Of a stretch of 6,700 bases of DNA, positions 1 to 6,580 are shown piece by piece. The notes beneath the pieces are model-generated. The model made no database searches. It was not told the origin of the DNA and saw only the letters and a program-made list of their open reading frames with translations. The DNA is from Bdellovibrionales bacterium (GTDB lineage Bacteria > Bdellovibrionota > UBA1018 > CAIPTA01): assembly GCA_021730855.1 (NCBI GenBank), contig JAKFYM010000180.1, positions 1 through 6,700 on the forward strand, in the 5' to 3' direction. Made by a program: the position numbers and the translations under genes. The first letter of the stretch is position 1; each line of letters opens with the position of its first letter.

Positions 1-1
1 G

Positions 2-589
2 ACCCCCCCCACCGGTTATGTGGGCCCTCCGCCCACCGAAAACCAGGGCACCGGATCCTCTTTCCTTTCCCGCAATAAGGGCTGGCTCCTCCTAGGTGGA
101 GGCGTGCTCGCCGCAGGTGGAGGCTATTACCTCTATAAAAAAGACAAAGAGAAAAAAGAACAGCGCCAGCGCGAATGGGAAAGTGCCGTGGCGAGCAGCA
201 CGAGCACAAATACTTCCACCAATACGTCCACAAGCACGAACACCAACGACGGACGCGCTCCAGCCACCGCGGATGTGCCGCCAGGGTCGAAGCTAGTGGT
301 GGCCGTCAGCCCCGCCAGCGCCAAAGTGGATGCCATCCTCTCCGAAGTGAAAGTGGCCGTGCTCACGCCCGAAGGGATTGGCACCAACGATAACAATACC
401 GTGGTCACCGCCAGCTGCTTGCAGCCCACGGACTGCGGCCTCACGGGCACGCTCAGCGTGCATGCTGTGGGTGGCCAGGTCTACTTTCGGAACTTGCGCG
501 TCTCGAAACCCAACACCGGCGTGCGCCTGCAGTTCACGGCGCCCGGCCTAGTGTCGTCGAGCTCCTCGAGCTTCAACATCACCGAGTAA
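2..589 (+). CDS. Membrane-anchored protein with C-terminal Ig-like domain (5' end missing)
   Basis: The reading frame is open from base 2, so the gene very likely begins upstream. A GTG at 20 exists but has no ribosome binding site. Counting from that GTG as residue 1, the visible part is a Pro-rich stretch, one Gly-rich hydrophobic segment (residues 21-39, GWLLLGGGVLAAGGGYYLY), a charged Lys/Glu/Arg segment (40-54), a Ser/Thr/Asn linker (59-76), and a ~100-residue C-terminal domain. That domain ends in the pattern 'GTLSVHAVGGQVYFRNLRV ... GVRLQFTAPGL ... SFNIT', which I recognise as the usual C-terminal half of bacterial Ig-like domains in surface proteins. Cys133 and Cys139 sit in a CxxxxxC pair that could form a disulfide. 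No catalytic motif is visible, so a structural, adhesive or scaffold role is only a guess. The missing N-terminus could carry the functional domain. The gene ends 2 bases from the convergent prkA gene. Confidence 0.8.
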   Translation, partial: TPPTGYVGPPPTENQGTGSSFLSRNKGWLLLGGGVLAAGGGYYLYKKDKEKKEQRQREWESAVASSTSTNTSTNTSTSTNTNDGRAPATADVPPGSKLVVAVSPASAKVDAILSEVKVAVLTPEGIGTNDNNTVVTASCLQPTDCGLTGTLSVHAVGGQVYFRNLRVSKPNTGVRLQFTAPGLVSSSSSSFNITE

Positions 590-591
590 AC

Positions 592-2805
592 CTAGTACAG
601 CTTTTTGTATAAGAAGAGGAAAGCTTCGCGCGCGGAGATATCGTTGTAGCCGTATTTCTTCTTCATGTTCTCGATCATCAGGGCGCCCATTTTTTCGGCT
701 TCCATCTGCTCCACGGTGCGCGTCTTCCCGATGGACTCGTCCCCATTGGTGGCGCGCTGCTCGAAAACGGTGATCGCATCATAGACCCGCTTCATCAGCT
801 GCGAATGCTCGTCGAAATAATGGTCCCGGATTTTCTTCATCAGGTCGGGGAACACCTTCGCGTAGTCCATGCCCTCGCGGCCGGCCTGCGGATTCTCTAA
901 AGCATACACCCCGAGCTGGGTCATGATGTTCTGGCGGAAATGGTTGCGGTCTTCCGTCACCCCAATCACGCGCTCAAACTCGTCCATGAGCGGCTTGTCG
1001 GGATCCTCTCCGCGGCCGGTCATGGTGTTCTTGATCTTCTCTTTTTTCAAGTGCGCGGTGATATGCATCACGTACTTGCGCAGGAAACTCTCGTACTGTT
1101 TCTCGTCGTGCACGCCCAAGCAGGAGCGCACTTCGGAGTCGAGGTCGTGCAAGTAGACATCGCGCACGGTATTGATGAAGTTCCGCGGATCATGGTAGCC
1201 CTCCACCGGATCCTCGCGAAGGTAGTCGTACTCGCTCGTGCGTTTCACAAAATCCTCGAGCTCGGCAAACAAGCCAAGGGGCGAGAGAATGTCCTTATCG
1301 TTCCGCTCGAGGGCGTTGAATAGGATGATCTTCACCTCGCGTGGCGAGGGACCAATGCGGCCTTCATAATAAGGCACGGGCGAATACTCTTCTTGGATCT
1401 GCTCGAGGTGCGAGCGCAGGGTCTTGCGCTCCTCGGAATTGAGCCGTGCCGGCATCGAGCCATCCGCAAACAGCTTGGCCTTCTCGATCGGCGTGAGCGA
1501 GTTCACCATATAAGCGAAGCTGCCCGGATAGTGCGAGGCATTGGGCTTCTTAAGACGGCAGAGCACGGCCCAGAGCGCGGCGCACTCGAGCACATGAGGC
1601 GCCACGTGGCGATCGCCGGCGAGGCGGCGCACCTGAGTTTGGTAGATCTCGGTCTCTTTTTTGTAGTCGAGCAAGTAGGGCACGCGCACTAATTCGAGGC
1701 GGGCGCGGAAGCTCGGAAAATCCGGATACTCTTTGAAGGCATCGAGCTGGGCTTCGTTGCAAGTGCCGATCAGCACACTGTCAATGAAGGCGATGGTGCC
1801 GGCGATGCTCACGGTGCCGGTTTCGGTGGTGGTCAAAAGGTATTTAAACGTATCGATCGGGCGCTTGAGCAGGTCGTTGTACTCCACGATGCCGCGGTTT
1901 CCGTCCACGAGATCGCCGCCAAGGTCAAAGAGGCTGAGGAACTGCAGCGAGGAAGGCAGCATGGTGACGGAACGGTCCATGGTGATCTGCTGGGCGGTAG
2001 CGTCTACATGGATCTGCGGCTCGATCGTGACGGCGCCATCGCGGTAGCGCTTGGAAATATAGAATCGCTCCACTTGCACGTGGCGCAGCACCTTGCGGTA
2101 ATCGCCCTTATAGGAGCGTAGCAGGGCCTCGAAGATCTTCTTCGACTTCTGCGAGAGATCGCCCTTCTGGATGTATTCAGAGAGGATGAAATCCTCGGGC
2201 ATGCCGAGATCGGCCAGGAATTCGGCGCGCTGGCGCAGGGGAATCAGGAAAAGCGGATGGTCGCGCAGCTCGCAGGAGATGCGGGCGGCGATCTCATCAT
2301 CGGGGAGCTTGGCGTAGCTCAGCACATCATCTTCGGCCTTGCGGTCTCCGCCCAGGCCCAAGCCTGGCTTGCCAAAGCGGTCGGCCGGGAAAATCCAGTG
2401 AAAACGATAGACGGCTCCTTCGGGGCGGCAAGAATATTCCTCGAGGCCGCGCATGAGGCAGGCGACAATCGAGCTCTTGGCGCTGCCATTGGGGCCATGC
2501 AATAAAATAAGTTTATTGTTCATGCCCTCGCGGATGAAGCTCTTGAGGATTTGGTAGATGAGGTCTTGCACCTGCTCGTGGCCGATCAGGCGGAAGCGGG
2601 TGTCCATGAATTCTTGGTCGAAGACCTTGAAGTGATCGCCCTCGCGGCCGAAAAAATCCATCATGTCCACGAGGTATTGGGCCGTGGAGCGCACTTGACC
2701 GGCCGGTTCTTGGCGCACCAAATCTAGGTATTCGTCGAAAGAAAGGATGCGGTTTTGTTTGTCGTATTCGTCTTTGATCGAGCGGTGGATATGGTCTGCC
2801 TTCAT
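592..2805 (-). CDS. prkA: PrkA-family AAA+ protein (serine protein kinase family), long form
   Basis: Full-length PrkA relative, 737 residues against roughly 630-645 for E. coli YeaG and B. subtilis PrkA. The N-terminal ~50 residues match the family start. The Walker A loop is GPNGSAKSS (104-112). The 'NRGIVEYNDLLKRPID' block (303-318) matches the family's 'NRGxxEFxEMFKAPI' block. It is followed by TTTETGTVSI (325-334), a sensor-like GTCNEAQ (347-353) and FRARLELVRVPYLL (366-379). The PrkA C-terminal region runs from about 480 (GPSPREVKIILFNAL) to the end. Walker A to the NRG block is ~200 residues, where I recall ~130 in the short forms, so most of the extra length is an insertion around residues 140-290. 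Family members were described as serine kinases linked to starvation and stress; the B. subtilis protein was later reported to act as an ATP-dependent protease, so the biochemical label is uncertain. An in-frame stop 12 bases upstream fixes the ATG as the first possible start. The purine-rich AGAGG lies almost against it, unusually close. The usual partners yeaH and spoVR are absent; it follows a nucleotidase gene by 28 bases. Confidence 0.93.
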   Translation of the reverse strand: MKADHIHRSIKDEYDKQNRILSFDEYLDLVRQEPAGQVRSTAQYLVDMMDFFGREGDHFKVFDQEFMDTRFRLIGHEQVQDLIYQILKSFIREGMNNKLILLHGPNGSAKSSIVACLMRGLEEYSCRPEGAVYRFHWIFPADRFGKPGLGLGGDRKAEDDVLSYAKLPDDEIAARISCELRDHPLFLIPLRQRAEFLADLGMPEDFILSEYIQKGDLSQKSKKIFEALLRSYKGDYRKVLRHVQVERFYISKRYRDGAVTIEPQIHVDATAQQITMDRSVTMLPSSLQFLSLFDLGGDLVDGNRGIVEYNDLLKRPIDTFKYLLTTTETGTVSIAGTIAFIDSVLIGTCNEAQLDAFKEYPDFPSFRARLELVRVPYLLDYKKETEIYQTQVRRLAGDRHVAPHVLECAALWAVLCRLKKPNASHYPGSFAYMVNSLTPIEKAKLFADGSMPARLNSEERKTLRSHLEQIQEEYSPVPYYEGRIGPSPREVKIILFNALERNDKDILSPLGLFAELEDFVKRTSEYDYLREDPVEGYHDPRNFINTVRDVYLHDLDSEVRSCLGVHDEKQYESFLRKYVMHITAHLKKEKIKNTMTGRGEDPDKPLMDEFERVIGVTEDRNHFRQNIMTQLGVYALENPQAGREGMDYAKVFPDLMKKIRDHYFDEHSQLMKRVYDAITVFEQRATNGDESIGKTRTVEQMEAEKMGALMIENMKKKYGYNDISAREAFLFLYKKLY

Positions 2806-2833
2806 ACCTCTAGTTTACCCGCGCGCGCGCGAT
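2806..2833 (-). other. Intercistronic spacer with alternating CG tract and abutting Shine-Dalgarno
   Basis: These 28 bases join the nucleotidase stop codon to the prkA start on the same strand. They contain a 12-base alternating CG run (2820-2831), which is self-complementary in RNA and of a kind able to adopt Z-form DNA. Near prkA the message strand reads AGAGGT directly before ATG, so the candidate Shine-Dalgarno has only 1 base of spacing after GAGG instead of the usual 5-9. There is no T-run or other sign of a terminator, which supports co-transcription of the two genes. Confidence 0.6.
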
Positions 2834-4546
2834 TTAGCGAACTGCCTCGATCTTCGGCTCGCCCGCCGGAGGCAGGGCAATTCTCTTATGCGCTCTCAGG
2901 TATTCGGCCACCATATCGCGCTGAGTAGTGTCGCTATATTTTTTGTCGCGGGCGGGAATTGCGGAGAACACATGCTCGAGATTATCCCCACCCGAAACCA
3001 GGTAGTCATTCGTGGCTACCCAGAAGACTTCCTCGTCGCCCACCGAACGCCCATCGTCCCACTGCAAAGATAACAGACGGTTTCTCTCCCATTTGTCTTC
3101 TTTGCCGTCGCCATTGAGGTCGCGATTGAATTCCGGATTTTCCTGGTCCGCATACTTCACGCGCAAACCAGAAACCGCGGGGATCGATTGCGAGCCCGAC
3201 ACCCCCACCTCAATGATGCGTTTGAGCAAGCGGCCGTTCATCTTCACCGCCACCGAATAATTATCGAAAGGATGCACTTCATAGAGATCCCCATAGGTCA
3301 CTGGCCCTTCCGTGAATTTGCGGCGTATTCCCCCACCATTCGTATAAGCCACTTTCGCCTGCGGGAATTTCCAGCGGAAGGCCTTGAGGAAGAGCACCCC
3401 CATTTCATTTTCTCCCGAGGGAAAATACGCAAAATCGCGCTTGGCCCGGCCCAGCACTTCTTTTTTCTTCTGGGCTGTTTTGGCGAAATAAGGCGCCAAG
3501 ACTTCCTTCACCCGCGTATCGGCCTCCACCGCCTCGCCCTCGTACATTGCGGGACGCAGCGGAAGGAGCTCCGGCTTGGCGAGCTTGGCATCGCAGCTCT
3601 CTTTTCCCTGGAACCAAGTGCCGCAGACGGCCTGCATCTCGTGGATGCGCGTGCGCGAAGGATCGATCTTGCGCGTGGCTTTGTTCACAAAAAGATCGAT
3701 GCGGCCAAAAAATTGCCCGCGGGTGCGCGACTGGATCACCGGCACGCCCTGCACGAATTCATGCACCTCGGCATGCGCATGCCCGCCCACGAGCGCATCG
3801 ATGGTGCCAGCCGGCAGCGCGCGCAAGAGCTCATAGATCGGTTCGCCCTCGCGCTCTCCGCCCTCATGCGTGGTGATCATCACAAAATCTGCGCCCCGGG
3901 CGCGCAAGGCTTGGGCCTGCTCCAGGGTGGGCTGCACAAAATCCCGAAATTCTAGGCCCACCACATTCTGCGGCAGCGTCTTTGCGGGCGTGGTGACGGT
4001 GGTGAGCCCAATGATGCCCACTTTATAGTCTCCGGCATTCACGAGCACGCTGGGGAAAAGATTTTTTTCCTTCCACGGCTTTCCGTCGCGATAAATATTC
4101 GCCTGCACAAAAGGAAATTTCGCCTGGGCCATACGATCCTTGAAGGCGCCAAGGCGATCCTTTTCGCCACGCTTGCGCGGGCCATAGTCAAACTCATGGT
4201 TGCCCACGGCCGCCGCGCGGTAGGGCAAGAGATTGTAAAAATCCACCACCGGCGCACCCAAGAAGGAATTGGACTCAAGCGTGCCTTGGAAAAGATCACC
4301 CCCGTCGAGCATGATCAGGCGGTCGCCATATTTCCGCTCGAGGATGCGCACGTAACCGGCAAACCACTCGGCGCCCCCGGAGATCACCTTCGCACCCTGG
4401 ACATTGGTTTCCGTGGGCAAAAGATACCCATGAAAATCATTTGTGCCCACAATCACGAGCTGGTCAAAAAGGGCGGAATCCGGATTGCCCTCGGGCTTGT
4501 GGGAGCAGGAAAACAAAACAAGGGCAAGCAAGAGATAACGCAGCAT
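2834..4546 (-). CDS. 5'-nucleotidase / metallophosphatase lipoprotein (UshA-like)
   Basis: Two-domain nucleotidase of UshA type, 570 residues (UshA is 550). It should release phosphate from nucleotides or related phospho-compounds outside the cytoplasm, giving nucleosides for uptake. A short signal peptide ends in a lipobox, LFSC, with Cys14 as the lipidated residue. Ser at +2 favours the outer membrane by the E. coli rule. The metal-site motifs are all present in order: TNDFH (Asp37, His39), GGD (Asp84), GNHEFD (116-120; His117 and Asp120 correspond to the catalytic dyad), TTHEGG (His227) and GGHAH (His256, His258). The C-terminal substrate domain has NGGGIR (403-408), HPFDNYSV (425-432) and ATNDYLVSGGD (511-521); the aromatics Phe427 and Tyr515 are probably the base-stacking pair. 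Cys308 and Cys318 could form a disulfide in the linker. A 12-residue EF-hand-like loop lies at 476-487. The start is well supported: AAAGGAA lies 6 bases upstream of ATG. It is first in a unit with prkA. Exact substrate cannot be told from sequence. Confidence 0.93.
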   Translation of the reverse strand: MLRYLLLALVLFSCSHKPEGNPDSALFDQLVIVGTNDFHGYLLPTETNVQGAKVISGGAEWFAGYVRILERKYGDRLIMLDGGDLFQGTLESNSFLGAPVVDFYNLLPYRAAAVGNHEFDYGPRKRGEKDRLGAFKDRMAQAKFPFVQANIYRDGKPWKEKNLFPSVLVNAGDYKVGIIGLTTVTTPAKTLPQNVVGLEFRDFVQPTLEQAQALRARGADFVMITTHEGGEREGEPIYELLRALPAGTIDALVGGHAHAEVHEFVQGVPVIQSRTRGQFFGRIDLFVNKATRKIDPSRTRIHEMQAVCGTWFQGKESCDAKLAKPELLPLRPAMYEGEAVEADTRVKEVLAPYFAKTAQKKKEVLGRAKRDFAYFPSGENEMGVLFLKAFRWKFPQAKVAYTNGGGIRRKFTEGPVTYGDLYEVHPFDNYSVAVKMNGRLLKRIIEVGVSGSQSIPAVSGLRVKYADQENPEFNRDLNGDGKEDKWERNRLLSLQWDDGRSVGDEEVFWVATNDYLVSGGDNLEHVFSAIPARDKKYSDTTQRDMVAEYLRAHKRIALPPAGEPKIEAVR

Positions 4547-4552
4547 AGAAAC

Positions 4553-4559
4553 TTCCTTT
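4553..4559 (-). promoter_or_regulatory. Ribosome binding site of the nucleotidase gene
   Basis: On the message strand this reads AAAGGAA, followed by 6 bases and then ATG at 4546. The spacing and match to the anti-Shine-Dalgarno are good, which supports the chosen start and keeps the whole lipoprotein signal peptide in the product. Confidence 0.7.
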
Positions 4560-4587
4560 CGCGAGGAATCGAAGGTAAAAAGAAGCG

Positions 4588-5181
4588 ATGAAGATTTATA
4601 CTCGTGGTGGCGACAAAGGGCAAACCTCCCTCTACGGGGGCGAAAGGGTCTCGAAAGCGCATGGGCGCGTGGAGGCCTATGGCACGCTCGATGAGCTCAA
4701 CTCCGCCCTCGGCGTCTGCATCGCCTTTTGCCGCGAGCAAAATAAACTCGAGCTCGACGATGAAATCGACTGGCTGCTCCAGGTGCAGCGCGATCTGTTT
4801 GCGCTCGGCTCCTGGCTCGCGAGCAAGGAAGCCTCCGAACGCGCCGCGCGGGGAGAGGAAGCCTTTGCAGGGGCGCGGCAAGCGCGGACCCATGTGGACT
4901 CTGACCGAATCCTGAAAATCGAAGAGCAAATCGACGCCTGGGAAAAAGAGCTTGAACCGATGAAAGCCTTTCTCCTGCCCGGGGGCTCACGCCTTGGAGC
5001 CGAGATGCACCTCGCCCGCACCATTTGCCGCCGCGCCGAACGGCTAGTGATCGCGCTGGGCGAAACTGAAGTGGTGCCGCCTCTCGTGGTGCAATACCTC
5101 AATCGCCTAGCCGACGCTCTCTTCGTGCTAGCCCGCCACCTCAATCGCTTAGGCGGCGTGAAGGAAGACCCGTGGACCTGA
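4588..5181 (+). CDS. PduO-type cob(I)alamin (corrinoid) adenosyltransferase
   Basis: Complete 197-residue member of the PduO/MMAB family (Cob_adeno_trans), which moves the 5'-deoxyadenosyl group of ATP onto cobalt(I) of corrinoids to make adenosylcobalamin in the cytoplasm; family members are usually trimers. Hallmarks appear in order: the N-terminal ATP-binding segment YTRGGDKGQTSLYGG (4-18), VEAYGTLDELNSALG (28-42), LFALGSWLAS (70-79), FLLPGGSRLGAEMHLART (128-145) running into the CRRAERL helix (147-153), and the C-terminal YLNRLADALFVLAR (170-183). The start is secure because the conserved N-terminus begins at this ATG, although the ribosome binding site is weak (GAAGG at 4571-4575, or AGAAG just 2 bases away). 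Residues 80-106 form an Ala/Glu/Arg-rich linker in a region that varies in the family. It overlaps the next gene by 10 bases. No cobalamin riboswitch can fit in the 41-base upstream gap, and no other B12 gene is in the window. It is unrelated to the CobA/BtuR type, so I give no symbol. Confidence 0.95.
   Translation: MKIYTRGGDKGQTSLYGGERVSKAHGRVEAYGTLDELNSALGVCIAFCREQNKLELDDEIDWLLQVQRDLFALGSWLASKEASERAARGEEAFAGARQARTHVDSDRILKIEEQIDAWEKELEPMKAFLLPGGSRLGAEMHLARTICRRAERLVIALGETEVVPPLVVQYLNRLADALFVLARHLNRLGGVKEDPWT
4595..4623 (-). promoter_or_regulatory. Candidate sigma70-type promoter for the nucleotidase-prkA unit
   Basis: The minus strand reads TTGCCC (4618-4623), 17 bases, then TATAAA (4595-4600). 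The -35 matches the consensus at 4 of 6 positions and the -10 at 5 of 6, with ideal spacing. It would start transcription near 4588 and leave a leader of about 40 bases before the nucleotidase ATG. It lies wholly inside the first codons of the divergent adenosyltransferase gene. The call rests on pattern alone, and the promoter rules of this lineage are unknown. Confidence 0.35.
5161..5167 (+). promoter_or_regulatory. Ribosome binding site deciding the HD-gene start
   Basis: AAGGAAG lies 4 bases before the GTG at 5172, inside the last codons of the adenosyltransferase gene. It favours this GTG over the in-frame ATG at 5199, whose best upstream match (AGGAA at 5181-5185) is 13 bases away. The position implies translational coupling of the two genes. 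Confidence 0.6.
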
Positions 5182-6554
5182 GGAATTCCGAGATCTCGAT
5201 GGCCCCGCAGCCGCGGCCTGTGCCCAAAAAAGGCAATGTGCGCACCACCGAGGTGCGCGACGTGATCCACGGCCCGATCGAGCTCTACCCCTGGGAGATG
5301 GCACTGATCGATTCGCCTACTTTCCAACGCCTACGTAGCATTAAACAATTAGGGTTTTCTGAATTCGCCTATCCCTGCGCCGTACACAACCGCTATGTGC
5401 ACAGCATGGGCGCCTGCCATGTGGCCGGCGTGGCCTTCCAGGCGATTTTCAAGAATCACTTTTTCTCCAACCAAGAAACCTACCACCACTATTATTATTT
5501 AGCCCGCGTCTCGGCCCTGCTGCACGATATCGGCCACGGCCCCTTCTCCCACGCCATCGAAGGAGCGATGCCCCCCGTGAGCCAGCTCAAGCTGCCCAGC
5601 GAAGTGACGGGCAAGGACAGCAAGCGCCAAGCCACACACGAGGACTATACGCTAAAGATCCTGCTCGATTCCTCGCTCACGCCCGTGCTCGAAAAGGCCT
5701 TCGCCCGCTTCGGCGTGACGCCCTGGCATGTCGCCTGCGTGATGAACCTCTCGCTGAAAGAAAAAGATTCCTTCTTCACCGACCGGGGCGTGAATTTCCG
5801 CAAAATCCTCCACCAGATCATCTCTAGCGAAATAGACGCCGACCGCATGGACTACCTCCAGCGCGATTCCTACTATACCGGGGTGAGTTACGGCCGCTTC
5901 GACGCCAACTGGCTGCTCACCAACCTCGGCGTGCACTTCACGCGCAAGACGGCCCACCTCGCGCTCAACTCCCGCGCCATCTACACCTTCGAGGATTTCC
6001 TGCTCTCGCGCTATCACATGTTCCTGATGGTGTACCTGCACCACAAGAGCGTCTGCTACGAGATGATGATGGGCGAATACCTGAAATCGCCGGACTGCTC
6101 CTTCCGCGTGCCCGCCGAGGTGGAAGAGTACATTCGCTGCGATGATTCCGTTTTCTACGAGCACCTGCGCAAGGACGCCCCCCACAACGATTGGGCGGAT
6201 CGCATCCTGCACCACCGGAATTTCAAGGTGGCCCTTGAGCTGCATGAATCCAAGGGCGAGCCCTCCCGCCATGCCGATGCCCTGGAGCTCAAGCAGAAGT
6301 TAAAAAACAAGGGCGTGCGCTACCTCGAAGCCTCGAGCGGCAAGGGCCTCTCGAACTATGTGCGCCCCAACCTCGGCGCCAACGAGCCCGTGGACGAGAA
6401 CACTATTTTTGTGGAGAGCCGCGACGGCCTCAAGGGCACACCCAAGTTTGAGCCGCTCGAAGAATATACCGACCTCTTCCGGCGCTACGCCGAGAAAAAG
6501 TCTATCTACCGTATTTATGTGCCCGAAGGGGCGCTGAAAGAAACGCTGGATTAA
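5172..6554 (+). CDS. HD-domain phosphohydrolase, SAMHD1/dNTPase-like
   Basis: 460-residue HD-superfamily protein of the COG1078 type, whose studied relatives (human SAMHD1, bacterial dNTPases) cut dNTPs to deoxynucleoside plus triphosphate. The metal and substrate residues of SAMHD1 have clear counterparts: R74-x-x-H77 in NRYVHSMG (SAMHD1 R164/H167), H118-D119 in LHDIGHGPFSH (H206/D207) with H122 and H127 (H210/H215), H156-E157 in THEDYT (H233), and DADRMDYLQRD (222-232) giving D224, Y228 and D232 (D311/Y315/D319). An active enzyme is therefore likely, though the substrate is inferred. A C-terminal region (~310-460) follows the HD core and ends in a charged tail; I see no second known domain and no membrane segment. 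The GTG start has a good ribosome binding site and overlaps the adenosyltransferase stop by 10 bases; ATG at 5199 would shorten the non-conserved N-terminus by 9 residues. Alternative roles include hydrolysis of other nucleotides or a nucleic-acid-associated function. Confidence 0.88.
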   Translation: MDLRNSEISMAPQPRPVPKKGNVRTTEVRDVIHGPIELYPWEMALIDSPTFQRLRSIKQLGFSEFAYPCAVHNRYVHSMGACHVAGVAFQAIFKNHFFSNQETYHHYYYLARVSALLHDIGHGPFSHAIEGAMPPVSQLKLPSEVTGKDSKRQATHEDYTLKILLDSSLTPVLEKAFARFGVTPWHVACVMNLSLKEKDSFFTDRGVNFRKILHQIISSEIDADRMDYLQRDSYYTGVSYGRFDANWLLTNLGVHFTRKTAHLALNSRAIYTFEDFLLSRYHMFLMVYLHHKSVCYEMMMGEYLKSPDCSFRVPAEVEEYIRCDDSVFYEHLRKDAPHNDWADRILHHRNFKVALELHESKGEPSRHADALELKQKLKNKGVRYLEASSGKGLSNYVRPNLGANEPVDENTIFVESRDGLKGTPKFEPLEEYTDLFRRYAEKKSIYRIYVPEGALKETLD

Positions 6555-6558
6555 GATA

Positions 6559-6580
6559 GCCTAGCCGCTACCGGCTAGGC
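6559..6580 (+). terminator. Perfect 9-bp hairpin after the HD gene, probable terminator
   Basis: GCCTAGCCG (6559-6567), a 4-base loop (CTAC) and CGGCTAGGC (6572-6580) form a perfect GC-rich stem starting 5 bases after the stop codon. Position and stem strength suit the end of the adenosyltransferase/HD transcript. The weak point is what follows: AAAAAG then GCCCTCTTTC rather than a run of T, so it is not a textbook intrinsic terminator in either direction. It may instead protect the 3' end or act with Rho. Confidence 0.5.

Noticed and set aside
194..247. Ser/Thr/Asn-coding stretch as a DNA tandem repeat or phase-variable tract
   Set aside because: The repetition is at the protein level. The codons differ (AGC, ACG, ACA, ACT, TCC, AAT, AAC) and there is no uniform repeat unit.
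557..569. Short inverted repeat TCGAG-CTC-CTCGA near the end of the first gene as a terminator
   Set aside because: Only 5 base pairs with a 3-base loop, inside Ser codons, with no T-run on either strand.
3188..3955. 255-codon open frame on the plus strand inside the nucleotidase gene
   Set aside because: Its codon boundaries coincide with the real gene's, so it stays open only because TTA, CTA and TCA codons are rare in this GC-rich gene. The product is His/Arg/Leu-rich with no recognisable domain.
4547..4587. Cobalamin riboswitch upstream of the adenosyltransferase gene
   Set aside because: The gap is 41 bases, far shorter than a B12 riboswitch, and I see no B12-box-like sequence.
4453..4929. 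158-codon minus-strand open frame over the divergent start region
   Set aside because: It covers the conserved N-termini of both real genes and both start sites, and is aligned antisense to the adenosyltransferase codons.
4677..5327. 216-codon minus-strand open frame across the adenosyltransferase/HD junction
   Set aside because: Ser/Arg-rich translation with no domain, spanning two well-supported genes on the other strand.
5652..6272. 206-codon open frame on the minus strand inside the HD gene
   Set aside because: Codon-aligned antisense shadow of a gene with strong family motifs. The His/Val/Glu-rich translation is not a plausible protein.
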